Assembly: GCA_900769985.1 (NCBI GenBank)
Contig: CAAGIS010000143.1
Coordinates: forward strand, 1 to 64,000
DNA: 64,000 nt
DNA from: Spirochaetia bacterium
GTDB taxonomy: Bacteria; Spirochaetota; Spirochaetia; Treponematales; Treponemataceae
Reading direction: 5' to 3'
The notes below the pieces were generated by a model. It saw only the letters and a program-made list of their open reading frames with translations, was not told where the DNA came from and did no database searches. Positions within the stretch are counted from its first letter, which is position 1. Each line of letters starts with the position of its first letter. Shown in pieces: positions 8,826 to 16,438 of the stretch. A program made the position numbers and the translations under genes.

Positions 8826-10787
8826 CTAGCTCTCCATCAACTCCTGTCCGTTGTCTTTTAGCCATTGTTTTGCTTGTTTATACCATGGGCAGTATTCTGC
8901 AACGATTGCCCAGTATTTTGAACTGTGGTTTAATTCTTTGCGGTGGGCTAGTTCGTGGATGATTACGTAGTCGCGCACTTGGTCGGGCATTTTCATTATT
9001 AGGCAGTTGAAGTTTAAGTTGCCGGTTTTTGTGCAGCTGCCCCAGCGGGTTTTTTGGTGGCGGATTGTTATGCGGTTATAGGTTACGCCCATAAGGCCTG
9101 CGTATTTTTGTACGGCGGCTGGCAGTTCCTGTTTTGCTTTTGTTTTGAGTTCAAGGATTTTTGGTGCGGCGGTTTTTGGCTGTGCCGTTTTTTTTGCCTG
9201 CAAAAATGTGCGGATGAACGACAATGCTTCTTCTTGTTTTGGGTGCCCGGCTTTTTTCTTTGTACCGTATACTGCCATGCTGTCGATTATCGGCAGGATT
9301 GAATTGAGTTTTTCGACGATGCGCTGCTGTTCTTCGATTGGAGGAAGGGGGATGATTGTATCTGCAACTTTATCCGAATTTAAATTTTTTACGACAGCAC
9401 CTGAAACTTTGCCAAAAAATTGTTCCTTGAGAACATTTGAACTAAAAACAAAATATAAGAATTCTTTGTTTAAAGATTCGGAATAATCATGCAAAACTAA
9501 CCAACCGTCATGAATGCAACCATCAATATTTAGAATATAAGGTCGTCCAAATGACATAGAGTTTGAAAGTAGTAAATCTCCTTTATGAACTAGACGAGTC
9601 TTATATAATCCTTCCTTAATTATTTTTTCAGCTGTTTTATTAATGTATTTGCCACCAATTTCTGAATCACCAATTTTTATCCAATTATAACCATCATCAG
9701 AAGTTGTTAAATATGAAGTAATTGGTCGGGGTGAACCTCCTCGAGCTATGCTTAAAACATTACCAACTTTCACCCATCTCCAATTTTCCGGAATCTCAAA
9801 TGGAATTTCTTCTTCGGTGATTTCTGAAAGGGCACGACCAGACGCACCTGCTTTGGTCGTGTCCTTTTTTATCTTGCCTTCTTCAATTAATTTTTCTTTT
9901 TCTTCTGCAATCTTTTTTAGAAGTTCATCTACGCTGGAATCTGTTTGCAGCTGTTTTGTCAGTTTGCCCTGCATGGCGGACTGCAGCACGGATTTTTTGA
10001 TGTCTTCGGGGAAGTTCTGGCTAAGTGCTACCAGTTCGTCTTCTTCTTTGCCGTATTCGTCGATTAGCGGCAGGATTGAATTGAGTTTTTCGACGATGCG
10101 CTGCTGTTCTTCGATTGGGGGAAGGGGAAATAATGTGTCGATAATTTTAGTTCTTGAAATATTTGGCTGTGCTCCACCTGCTGATTGTTTTATAAAATTT
10201 GGCTTATTTGCTTTTAAGAAATAGAAAAGATAATAGTTATATATTCCCTTAAAAGGAGTACATGCACAGCATGCCTGATTTGTAGTTAAATCAAATCCTG
10301 CGATTGCAACTTTTCCAATAGTTGCACCATACATTGCAATAAGAACATCATTTTTTTTGTTCATTCTCAAAGAGCATTTTTCCAATGCTAATTCGGTAAT
10401 GTATTCTTCGGCTGTTGTTACAATACCATCATTTAATTCACCTGTTTTTATCCATGGAATAGTTCCATTTTTATAATATTCTGATTTCCCTCTATCTGGA
10501 GTTGCACCAGCACCCCAATCTCCAATTTCTCCCAATCTGCACCATCTCCAGTTTTCAGGGATTTCAAATGGGATTTCTTCTTGTGTGATTTCTGCAAGTG
10601 CACGACCAGACGCACCTGCTTTGGTCGTGTCTTTTTTAATTTTGCCTTCTTTTATGAGTGCGGCTTTTTCTTCGGCGATTTTTTGGAGCAGGTCGTCTAC
10701 GCTTGAGTCGGTTTTTAGCTGACGGGTGAGTTTGCCCTGCATGGCGGCCTGTAAAACGGCTTTTTTTAAATTCTCTGCAAGTTTCAT
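8826..10787 (-). CDS. hsdS: Type I restriction specificity subunit HsdS fused to a YgjP-type zinc peptidase domain
   Basis: This 653-residue protein has the two-half layout of HsdS: a conserved helical segment ('QAAMQGKLT', residues about 1-75), target-recognition domain 1, a second near-identical conserved segment ('QSAMQGKLT', about 265-345), recognition domain 2, and 'PLPPIEEQQRIVEKLNSI' after each. Recognition domains read the two halves of the DNA target. Residues about 545-653 are unexpected: they match the C-terminal half of YgjP/DUF45 metal-dependent hydrolases, with 'RWGSC' at 581 and zinc motif HELAH (His611, Glu612, His615) plus His621. Normal HsdS proteins end near residue 400-500. 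It lies 9 bases after the XRE gene and is probably co-transcribed with it. Confidence 0.92.
   Translation of the reverse strand: MKLAENLKKAVLQAAMQGKLTRQLKTDSSVDDLLQKIAEEKAALIKEGKIKKDTTKAGASGRALAEITQEEIPFEIPENWRWCRLGEIGDWGAGATPDRGKSEYYKNGTIPWIKTGELNDGIVTTAEEYITELALEKCSLRMNKKNDVLIAMYGATIGKVAIAGFDLTTNQACCACTPFKGIYNYYLFYFLKANKPNFIKQSAGGAQPNISRTKIIDTLFPLPPIEEQQRIVEKLNSILPLIDEYGKEEDELVALSQNFPEDIKKSVLQSAMQGKLTKQLQTDSSVDELLKKIAEEKEKLIEEGKIKKDTTKAGASGRALSEITEEEIPFEIPENWRWVKVGNVLSIARGGSPRPITSYLTTSDDGYNWIKIGDSEIGGKYINKTAEKIIKEGLYKTRLVHKGDLLLSNSMSFGRPYILNIDGCIHDGWLVLHDYSESLNKEFLYFVFSSNVLKEQFFGKVSGAVVKNLNSDKVADTIIPLPPIEEQQRIVEKLNSILPIIDSMAVYGTKKKAGHPKQEEALSFIRTFLQAKKTAQPKTAAPKILELKTKAKQELPAAVQKYAGLMGVTYNRITIRHQKTRWGSCTKTGNLNFNCLIMKMPDQVRDYVIIHELAHRKELNHSSKYWAIVAEYCPWYKQAKQWLKDNGQELMES
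9291..9350. repeat. Direct repeat A1 inside hsdS (partner 10068-10127)
   Basis: Sixty bases are repeated at 10068-10127 with one mismatch. They encode the helix that follows each recognition domain ('EEQQRIVEKLNSILP'). Recombination between the copies would delete or exchange a recognition domain. Confidence 0.9.
9775..9983. repeat. Direct repeat B1 inside hsdS (partner about 10540-10749)
   Basis: About 210 bases encoding the helical segment before recognition domain 2 are similar to about 10540-10749 before domain 1. They include a 34-base perfectly matching core around the 'DTTKAGASGRAL' codons. The repeats frame each recognition domain. Confidence 0.85.
10068..10127. repeat. Direct repeat A2 inside hsdS (partner 9291-9350)
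   Basis: This is the second copy of the 60-base repeat following recognition domain 1. Confidence 0.9.
10540..10749. repeat. Direct repeat B2 inside hsdS (partner about 9775-9983)
   Basis: This is the N-terminal copy of the conserved helical segment, preceding recognition domain 1. It is diverged outside its core. Confidence 0.85.
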
Positions 10788-10796
10788 TTTTTTACC

Positions 10797-11069
10797 TTAA
10801 TAATGAGCCATTTTTACTGGCTGTAACGCATATCCAAGTTTTTGCATTATATTTGAAAGGGTTTTATATTTTACACTTTCTGCATTTCCGCTACGCAGGT
10901 TCTGAATTGTCGTAGGAGAAACTTTTGCTTCTTTTGCAAGTTCCCTTACTGAAATATTTTTTTCTTCCATTTTTTCAATCATAAATTCTGAGATTAAAAA
11001 TTCGTTGTAGCCCTTTTCAAATTCCTCCTTAAACTTTGGGTCTTGCATAAGTCTGTCAAATGTTGTCAT
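10797..11069 (-). CDS. XRE-family HTH protein, antitoxin-like
   Basis: This 90-residue protein has a helix-turn-helix near residues 38-60 ('VRELAKEAKVSPTTIQNLRS') and an N-terminal helical extension, as in HigA/MqsA-type antitoxins of the 'toxin first' type. The ribosome site AAGGAGG lies eight bases upstream. The toxin that should precede it is present only as fragments, so this gene has lost its partner. It now sits 9 bases before hsdS and may have become the regulator of that gene. Direct binding to its own promoter is typical of the family but not shown here. Confidence 0.85.
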   Translation of the reverse strand: MTTFDRLMQDPKFKEEFEKGYNEFLISEFMIEKMEEKNISVRELAKEAKVSPTTIQNLRSGNAESVKYKTLSNIMQKLGYALQPVKMAHY

Positions 11070-11203
11070 AGTAAGTTCCTCCTTTTACTCGTTTTTCATA
11101 ATCTTTAGGTAGGATTTATTCAGTGTTCCCCTAGCGAATTGAAATATTCAAAAGGCTGACTTTTGTTCTTTTCTGTATAGTACCATTCTACAGTGAACTT
11201 TTC
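11056..11203 (-). pseudogene. Broken RelE/HigB-like toxin gene remnant
   Basis: The minus strand reads 'FTVEWYYTEKNKSQPFEYF' from about 11197, the usual beginning of RelE/HigB/Gp49-type toxins, and stops at 11120-11122 after about 27 residues. In another frame, 'PKDYEKRVKGGTYYDNI' (11109-11059, stop 11056-11058) could be the lost C-terminus, overlapping the XRE start as in intact pairs. About 60 middle codons are missing. At the break lies a 17-base sequence (11111-11127) that also forms one arm of the palindromic element at 38629 and 39945. The N-terminal part is convincing; the C-terminal part is less so. Confidence 0.6.
11111..11127. repeat. Half copy of the palindromic intergenic element
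   Basis: The sequence AGGATTTATTCAGTGTT matches, apart from one base, the right arm of the element at 38629-38665 (and its complement matches the left arm exactly for 17 bases). It lies exactly at the break in the toxin remnant. Confidence 0.6.
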
Positions 11204-11290
11204 ACCTTTGTATAAAACGTATTCTTTTTTTTCTTTATTCACGTCCTTAATGTAACACTGCACTGTTACAAAGTCAAGTAACAAGTACTG

Positions 11291-11330
11291 GCGTTCTTTG
11301 TAGTTTCTGATTGTTTCTTCCGGGCGTAAA
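11291..11330 (-). pseudogene. Duplicated 40-bp fragment of hsdM
   Basis: This stretch is 38/40 identical to 12541-12580 inside hsdM and on the same strand encodes the same 'PEETIRNYKER' segment. It is joined to unrelated sequence on both sides and has an in-frame stop (TAA) a few codons upstream, so it is a relic. It shows that the three-gene cassette at 11357-12275 lies between an intact hsdM end and a second copy of part of it. Confidence 0.8.
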
Positions 11331-11356
11331 TATCTTGGAAATGGTTACGCTAAAAT

Positions 11357-11563
11357 TTAGTTTTCCTCATTAGTTATCAATCCGTAAATATACAAGGCAC
11401 TCTGACCATACAGTCCCATAGAATCGTCTTCTAGAAGTGCTGCTATTGGCGATTCATAGATTGTTTTCAAAGCTTCGTCTTCAGTCAATCCTTTGTTTTT
11501 CATAAGGAGCTCGGCAACTTGCGGAATTAAAATTGTTTTTACAAGATGATGTGTGTCTGCCAT
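11357..11563 (-). CDS. Small acidic protein of the DUF3791/DUF3990 cassette
   Basis: This 68-residue protein starts inside the stop codon of the DUF3990 gene (TAATG at 11563), so it is coupled to it. The sequence is helical, with a run of acidic residues and a conserved-looking end 'GLYGQSALYIYGL'. I do not know a named family, but small proteins of this kind accompany DUF3990 genes. It may be an antitoxin or a chaperone for the ART-like protein; this is inference from gene order. Confidence 0.7.
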   Translation of the reverse strand: MADTHHLVKTILIPQVAELLMKNKGLTEDEALKTIYESPIAALLEDDSMGLYGQSALYIYGLITNEEN

Positions 11564-12081
11564 TAAAAATCCCTCCAGTGAACGCTTTTTACTATATAGC
11601 TTTCTTTAAATACGATTGTTTTTAAAGATTCTTCCGTGCAGAAACAAATCTGGTCATTGATTTTTTCAAAGCGTAAACGCTCTACGGCATCTTCCTTTCG
11701 CATAATTCCAGCCAAGACATATTCAACAGTTTCGCCGACATTGTCATTTGCAATTTTTCCGGTAACAATATCAAAACCATGTTTATAATTAAAGTCGGAA
11801 CGGCAACGAATAACCATTTCCAACCAGTTTAAATCAGCATTGGGATATGATTTTGTTTTCAAGTTCTTTGCAAATTCTTCGTCTAACTCATAAACATTCA
11901 CAATCGCATTTTCGGTTTTGTCAGAACTGCGTGAACAAAGTTTTGCACTGCGAACAGCCCAGCGTTCAGCCTGATTTTTTATCGTTGTGGTATAAAACCC
12001 GAATCCAAAATCTCGTCCTTTTTCCTGGTTGATAATTTTTGGAGTTTCAATTTGTGTATATGAACCGTGATATAAAATCAT
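11563..12081 (-). CDS. DUF3990 protein, probable ADP-ribosyltransferase-like fold
   Basis: This 172-residue protein begins with 'MILYHGSY' and contains 'DFGFGFYTTTIKNQAERWA' (about residues 24-42), the hallmarks of DUF3990. The HG, F-Y-T-T and late 'FCTEESL' motifs resemble the H-Y-E pattern of ADP-ribosyltransferases, so it may transfer ADP-ribose from NAD to a protein or nucleic acid; activity is unproven. The start at 12081 has GGAG eight bases upstream and overlaps the DUF3791 stop (ATGA). A longer frame adding five residues was rejected. It sits between hsdM and hsdS, a typical place for accessory toxin or anti-phage modules. Confidence 0.8.
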   Translation of the reverse strand: MILYHGSYTQIETPKIINQEKGRDFGFGFYTTTIKNQAERWAVRSAKLCSRSSDKTENAIVNVYELDEEFAKNLKTKSYPNADLNWLEMVIRCRSDFNYKHGFDIVTGKIANDNVGETVEYVLAGIMRKEDAVERLRFEKINDQICFCTEESLKTIVFKESYIVKSVHWRDF

Positions 12082-12275
12082 TTTTCTTCTCCAAGCCATT
12101 GGTCAAAATATTGCATAAGATATTCTTTTCCCATGCCGTGTAAATCTTCATAGTCTGTTTTTAAGTGATTCAAAAGATGTGATTTTAAGAACAAATCAAA
12201 AACAGCAGATGACGACATATTCTTATACTCAGCGTAATTTTCTATGCAATAAGCCTTAAACGAAAGTTCTGACAT
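12078..12275 (-). CDS. DUF3791-like small protein
   Basis: This 65-residue protein ('AYCIENYAEYKNMSSSAVFD' and 'LKTDYEDLHGMGKEYLM') matches the DUF3791 family, which often precedes DUF3990 genes. It is helical and may be the partner or antitoxin of the ART-like protein. It is the first gene of a tightly overlapping three-gene unit. A run of nine Gs lies about 45 bases upstream of its start, and a weak -10 (TATAAG, 12285-12290) follows that run. Confidence 0.75.
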   Translation of the reverse strand: MSELSFKAYCIENYAEYKNMSSSAVFDLFLKSHLLNHLKTDYEDLHGMGKEYLMQYFDQWLGEEK

Positions 12276-12284
12276 ATTTTAAAC

Positions 12285-12328
12285 CTTATACGATGCAAGC
12301 GTCGGGGTACTACTTGTAGCCCCCCCCC
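12285..12328 (-). promoter_or_regulatory. Putative promoter with G9 tract for the DUF3791-DUF3990 operon
   Basis: On the minus strand a run of nine Gs (12320-12328) precedes TATAAG (12285-12290), which is nine bases before the start codon. Homopolymer tracts upstream of the -35 region vary in length and change expression of tpr genes in Treponema pallidum; the same could apply here. Confidence 0.4.
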
Positions 12329-12351
12329 AGGGATAAAACCCACCACACGAA

Positions 12352-12387
12352 TAAAAAAACGAGGCCGCAAGAAAACTTGCGACCTCC
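12352..12387 (-). terminator. Rho-independent terminator after hsdM
   Basis: On the minus strand a stem of GAGGTCGCAAG with CTTGCGGCCTC (one mismatch, four-base loop) is followed by G and seven Ts. It closes the hsdR-hsdM transcript, so the cassette, the XRE gene and hsdS need other promoters. Confidence 0.85.
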
Positions 12388-12462
12388 GTATAACACTCGC
12401 GATTAAAGGCGCGATTTCCTTATAATAAAAATATATAAGACAATGATTTATCTGTCAATATT

Positions 12463-14001
12463 TCAATTATCGCATTTTACCTCCAGAAGGTTCATAATGA
12501 GCGCGAGTTTTTCGTCCAGTTTGGCTTCCAGGCTTTCGCGGCGTTCTTTGTAATTTCTGATTGTTTCTTCCGGGCTTAAAACTACATCTTCTTCTTCGGG
12601 GTAGCCGCACAGGTCAAGGTCAAATCCGCGGGACTTGATTTCTTCAAAGGTGTATTTTTTTGCCTTGTAGGTTTGGGGTGCGTTTTCGTTTTCTTTTGTG
12701 TCGGGGATTTCTATGCGGTTGTTCCACCATTCGTCTATGCACTGCATGTCTTCGCGCTTGATTGGGTTTGTTTTGTTAAAGTGTTTTACTCCCGGCGGCA
12801 TATCCATACGGTAGAACCAGGTTTCTTCTGTTTTTCCTGTCTTATCAAAGAATAACAGGTTTGTGTTGATTGATGTGTAAGGTGCAAAAACGCTTGACGG
12901 AAGGCGGATTATTGTGTGCAGGTTACATTCTGTCATGAGTTTTTTCTTGAGGTTTACTTTTGAATTGTCGCTGTTGAACAAAAGTCCGTCGGGAAGAACA
13001 AGTCCGCAGCGTCCGTTTTTTTCAAGGCAGTAAATGATACGGGCTACGAACAGGTCGGCTGATTCGCTTGATGCAAGGTCGTCGGGGAAGTTCTGCAAGT
13101 CTGATTTGTTGAACTCGCCGCCGAACGGTGGATTCATAAGAATGCAGTTGAATTTATCTTTTGGCTGAAGGTTTAAGACATTCAATGCAAGTCCGTCGCC
13201 GTGTACAATGTCGGGGTTGTCGATGTCGTGAAGGAGCATGTTCGTTGTTGCAAGCATGTAGGGAAGCTGCTTCCATTCTATTCCGTAAATTGAATTTTGG
13301 ATTGTATCAAGGTCTTGTGCATTTTTTGCCTGTGCCCTTAAATGTGTAATTGCTTCTGCAAGGAATCCGCCTGTTCCGCATGCAAAGTCTGCAACGCGCT
13401 CTCCGAGTTTTGGGTCTACATGGTCGCAGATGAATTTTGTTATGGCCCGGGGTGTGTAAAATTCTCCTGTTGCCTTGCCGCCGTTTTGAAGTCCTTTAAG
13501 GAGCGTTTCGTAAAATTCGTTAAAGTCGTGCTTTATTCCGGCGTCGTCAAAATCGATGTCTGCAATTTCGTTTACAAGCTGGCGGAGTTTTACGCCGTCT
13601 TTCATGTAGTTCTGGCTTTCGCCCATAAATTCGCGGACTATAAGTGCTTTTGGGTCTTCGCTTGTAAAATACTGTTCCTTGCCGTTTACGGTTACGCTCT
13701 TTCCCTGCAAAAACGGAAAAAGAGTGTTGTTTACAAACTGAATGAGTTTTTCGCCTGTGAGCCTGTTTGCAAGGTCTTTTGTTCCGTCTTCTTTTTTAAG
13801 GTCTGCCCAGTCACGGAAGCGGAAACCTTGTGGAATTACGGAAACATAGTCTTTTTTAAGTTCCCATTCTTCTTCTTTTGCGTCAAATACTTTTAAAAAA
13901 AGTATCCAGATTAACTGGCTCATATACTGTGCAGTTCCGCTGATTCCTGCATCGCCGAACATTATTTTTGTAGTCGATTTTACCAATGCGTCACCGTTCA
14001 T
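12463..14001 (-). CDS. hsdM: Type I restriction-modification DNA methyltransferase subunit HsdM
   Basis: This 512-residue protein is an N6-adenine methyltransferase of the HsdM type. It has the N-terminal helical HsdM domain (about 1-130), the SAM-binding motif 'FACGTGGFL' near residue 205 and the catalytic 'NPPFGG' near residue 287. With HsdS it methylates the target site and protects host DNA; with HsdR it forms the nuclease. It lies 25 bases after hsdR, with a weak ribosome site. The C-terminal helix contains the 'PEETIRNYKER' segment that is duplicated at 11291-11330. All key motifs look intact. Confidence 0.96.
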   Translation of the reverse strand: MNGDALVKSTTKIMFGDAGISGTAQYMSQLIWILFLKVFDAKEEEWELKKDYVSVIPQGFRFRDWADLKKEDGTKDLANRLTGEKLIQFVNNTLFPFLQGKSVTVNGKEQYFTSEDPKALIVREFMGESQNYMKDGVKLRQLVNEIADIDFDDAGIKHDFNEFYETLLKGLQNGGKATGEFYTPRAITKFICDHVDPKLGERVADFACGTGGFLAEAITHLRAQAKNAQDLDTIQNSIYGIEWKQLPYMLATTNMLLHDIDNPDIVHGDGLALNVLNLQPKDKFNCILMNPPFGGEFNKSDLQNFPDDLASSESADLFVARIIYCLEKNGRCGLVLPDGLLFNSDNSKVNLKKKLMTECNLHTIIRLPSSVFAPYTSINTNLLFFDKTGKTEETWFYRMDMPPGVKHFNKTNPIKREDMQCIDEWWNNRIEIPDTKENENAPQTYKAKKYTFEEIKSRGFDLDLCGYPEEEDVVLSPEETIRNYKERRESLEAKLDEKLALIMNLLEVKCDN

Positions 14002-14026
14002 TTTTTACCGCCTGTTTTTTTCAATT

Positions 14027-16438
14027 TTAGTTTTTATAAATTTCTTTTTCTATTTCCAGAATGATTTTTTCATATCCTGCCTCGCCGCCGATAGTTTTTA
14101 CTGCCGTTTTGTAAGTGTAGCCGTTCTGCTGGAAAAGCGGCATTCCGAAAATGTTGATTGATTTTAGCTTTGTTAAATCTGTTTCTTTGTACAATTCAAG
14201 AACAAGGTTCATTATTTTCTGCTGTTCCGGGTTCAGCTTGCCGATTACTTTGTGTGCTTTGGTAATTCTTTCCTGTTTTGAAGGAATTGTTTTTCCGTAG
14301 CAAAAATGGCTTACTAAATCGAACAAATCTACTTCGCTGCCGGCTTTTTCCCTGAGTTTTGAAACGACTTTTTCGCTTATCAGTAAATTTACCAGTAAGC
14401 CGTCTTTTACTTCGGTTGAATCAAGGGCTGACCATGTGCTGTAAAATTCTTCAAAAGTCGGGAAGAAATCTTCCGCATTTTTTTTGACGCAGCTTTCAAC
14501 TGATTCTTCTTTTACAAGATTCATATTTTCGTCAAGGTATCTGACTGATGTATCAACAAGTTCAATATCAACGTCTTTTATTTTGAAAACTTCGCGTTTC
14601 TTTTTTGTTTTTGTCGTAAGTGGAACTGCCGTTCCGCCCGGAACAACATCTACTACGCCGTCAAAGTCCGGGTCGTCAAACTTTAAGTAATTCTTTCTGA
14701 AGTCCATAATAACAAAATGTGTTTTTGTACGTTCTTCCGTTTCGTTTTCAAAATGATAGCTTTCTTCAATGCGTGTTCCCCGTCCGATTGTCTGCTTGAA
14801 CTCTGTCATTGAACCGATTGTTTTATCAAGGACAATTAATCCTACAGTTTTTGTATCAACACCAGTTGAAAGAAGCTTGCTTGTAACTGCAATTACAGGA
14901 TATTTCTGGTTCTTGGAAGAAAAGTTTTTTATCTGGGCTTTTCCTTCCTGGTCGTTTGAGGTAATGCGCATTACATAGTGCTGGTCGCTTTGTTGCATTA
15001 AATCGGCATTTTCGTTTGCAAGGTAATCACGCATTGCGCCGGCATGTTCTTCTGTTTCGCAGAATACTATTGTTTTTGTAAACCTGTCGTGTTCTTTTAA
15101 AAACTCCGTAATTTTTTTTGCAACGAGTTTGCGGCGCTCTTCGATAATCAGCTTTCTGTCAAATTCCGGCATTAAATAAACGCGGTCTTCAAGTGGCTTT
15201 CCGTGAATGTCTTTTTCACCTTTTTTTGGTCTGTAGCCGTCACGGTCGATGTCAAGCTCGTGTGCCATTACAACATAAGGCGAAAGAAATCCGTCTGCAA
15301 TTCCCTGTTTTAGAGTATATGTGTAAACAGGCTCGCCAAAGTATTCAAGGTTTGAGCCGGAGTTTGTCTGTTTTGGAGTTGCGGTAAGTCCGATTTGCGT
15401 GGCACTTCCAAAATATTCAAGCATTTCGTGCCAGCTTTTTTCTTCGTTTAATGAACCTCTGTGACATTCATCTATTATGATAAGGTCAAAAAAATCTGGC
15501 GGAAGAAGCTTGTAATAGTCTTTGTCTGCAGATGGTTCTTCATCAGAAAGAATGTCATCTTCGTTTTCGGAGCGACCTGATTTAAGCTGCTGGTAAAGCG
15601 TTATGAAAATTTCGTAGCTTGAAAGTTTTTTTACATCATCTTCTGTCCTAAGGTTTATGTGCTCCCCGATACGAACCATATTGTTCATTTTCTGGAAGGC
15701 TTTAAAATCATCAAAAGTCTGAGATGCTAAAGAAGTGCGGTCTACAAGGAAGAGAATCTTTTTCTTTTTGCCTGCTTCGTAAAGTCGGTAAATAATCTGC
15801 ATAGCAACAAAAGTTTTTCCAGTTCCTGTTGCCATAACTAAAAGAAGCCGCTTTTGTCCTTTTGCAATCCTGTCTATACAGCGGTTAATTGCATTACGCT
15901 GATAATACCGCGGTTTTCTTCCGTCTGCTCCCTGATAATAAGGAACTGCAATCATAGAACTCTGTTCGTCTGTAATTTCGTTGGCTTTTCTGTACCGTTC
16001 CCACAACTCTTGTGATGTAGGGAATTCGTTCATCGCAAATTTACGGTTTGTTCCCAAAAGCAAATCTTCTTCATGAAAGCATTTTCCGTTACTGGCATAG
16101 GCAAAGGGAACGTCTAAAAGCCTTGCATATTCAATCGCCTGACTTACGCCTTCGCAAACATCGTGGTCCAGTCCTTTTGCTTCGACAAGGGCAAGCGGAA
16201 GATTATATTTGTAAAGTAAAAGATAATCGACTTTTTTGCGCTCTCCGCGAATTACATTTCCGTCTGAACCGACAATAATCTGCCCGTCCGTAAAATAAAC
16301 ATTATTGGTCTTGCCGTATTCCATAATAATCTGATCCCCCTCGGCCGACCATTTTTTTTGTATTTCCGGGGTGATGTAGTTCAGCTTGGTGTTTTCTTCG
16401 TTGCGTGTCTGTTCATCGATATCTGTTATTGGTGTCAT
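14027..16438 (-). CDS. hsdR: Type I restriction enzyme subunit HsdR
   Basis: This 803-residue protein has an N-terminal PD-(D/E)xK nuclease region ('VDYLLLYKYN' then 'ALVEAKG', about residues 68-90) and a superfamily 2 translocase with Walker A 'MATGTGKTFVAMQ' (about 203), DECH box (about 322) and motif VI 'QTIGRGTRIE' (about 558). It uses ATP to pull DNA past the bound complex and cuts unmethylated DNA at a distance. The length is normal for the shorter HsdR group. No Shine-Dalgarno is present; TAAAAT lies six bases before the ATG, so the mRNA may be leaderless. Confidence 0.95.
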   Translation of the reverse strand: MTPITDIDEQTRNEENTKLNYITPEIQKKWSAEGDQIIMEYGKTNNVYFTDGQIIVGSDGNVIRGERKKVDYLLLYKYNLPLALVEAKGLDHDVCEGVSQAIEYARLLDVPFAYASNGKCFHEEDLLLGTNRKFAMNEFPTSQELWERYRKANEITDEQSSMIAVPYYQGADGRKPRYYQRNAINRCIDRIAKGQKRLLLVMATGTGKTFVAMQIIYRLYEAGKKKKILFLVDRTSLASQTFDDFKAFQKMNNMVRIGEHINLRTEDDVKKLSSYEIFITLYQQLKSGRSENEDDILSDEEPSADKDYYKLLPPDFFDLIIIDECHRGSLNEEKSWHEMLEYFGSATQIGLTATPKQTNSGSNLEYFGEPVYTYTLKQGIADGFLSPYVVMAHELDIDRDGYRPKKGEKDIHGKPLEDRVYLMPEFDRKLIIEERRKLVAKKITEFLKEHDRFTKTIVFCETEEHAGAMRDYLANENADLMQQSDQHYVMRITSNDQEGKAQIKNFSSKNQKYPVIAVTSKLLSTGVDTKTVGLIVLDKTIGSMTEFKQTIGRGTRIEESYHFENETEERTKTHFVIMDFRKNYLKFDDPDFDGVVDVVPGGTAVPLTTKTKKKREVFKIKDVDIELVDTSVRYLDENMNLVKEESVESCVKKNAEDFFPTFEEFYSTWSALDSTEVKDGLLVNLLISEKVVSKLREKAGSEVDLFDLVSHFCYGKTIPSKQERITKAHKVIGKLNPEQQKIMNLVLELYKETDLTKLKSINIFGMPLFQQNGYTYKTAVKTIGGEAGYEKIILEIEKEIYKN

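Noticed and set aside
8698..8865. Longer N-terminus of the S1-domain protein
   Set aside because: It crosses the promoter and the end of hsdS, and ATG 8697 has a good ribosome site.
9748..10224. Open frame of 158 codons opposite hsdS
   Set aside because: Serine-rich reading of the hsdS repeat segments on the other strand; it only mirrors the real gene.
13342..13896. Open frame of 184 codons opposite hsdM
   Set aside because: Cys/Phe/Val-rich shadow of hsdM codons with no ribosome site or family features.
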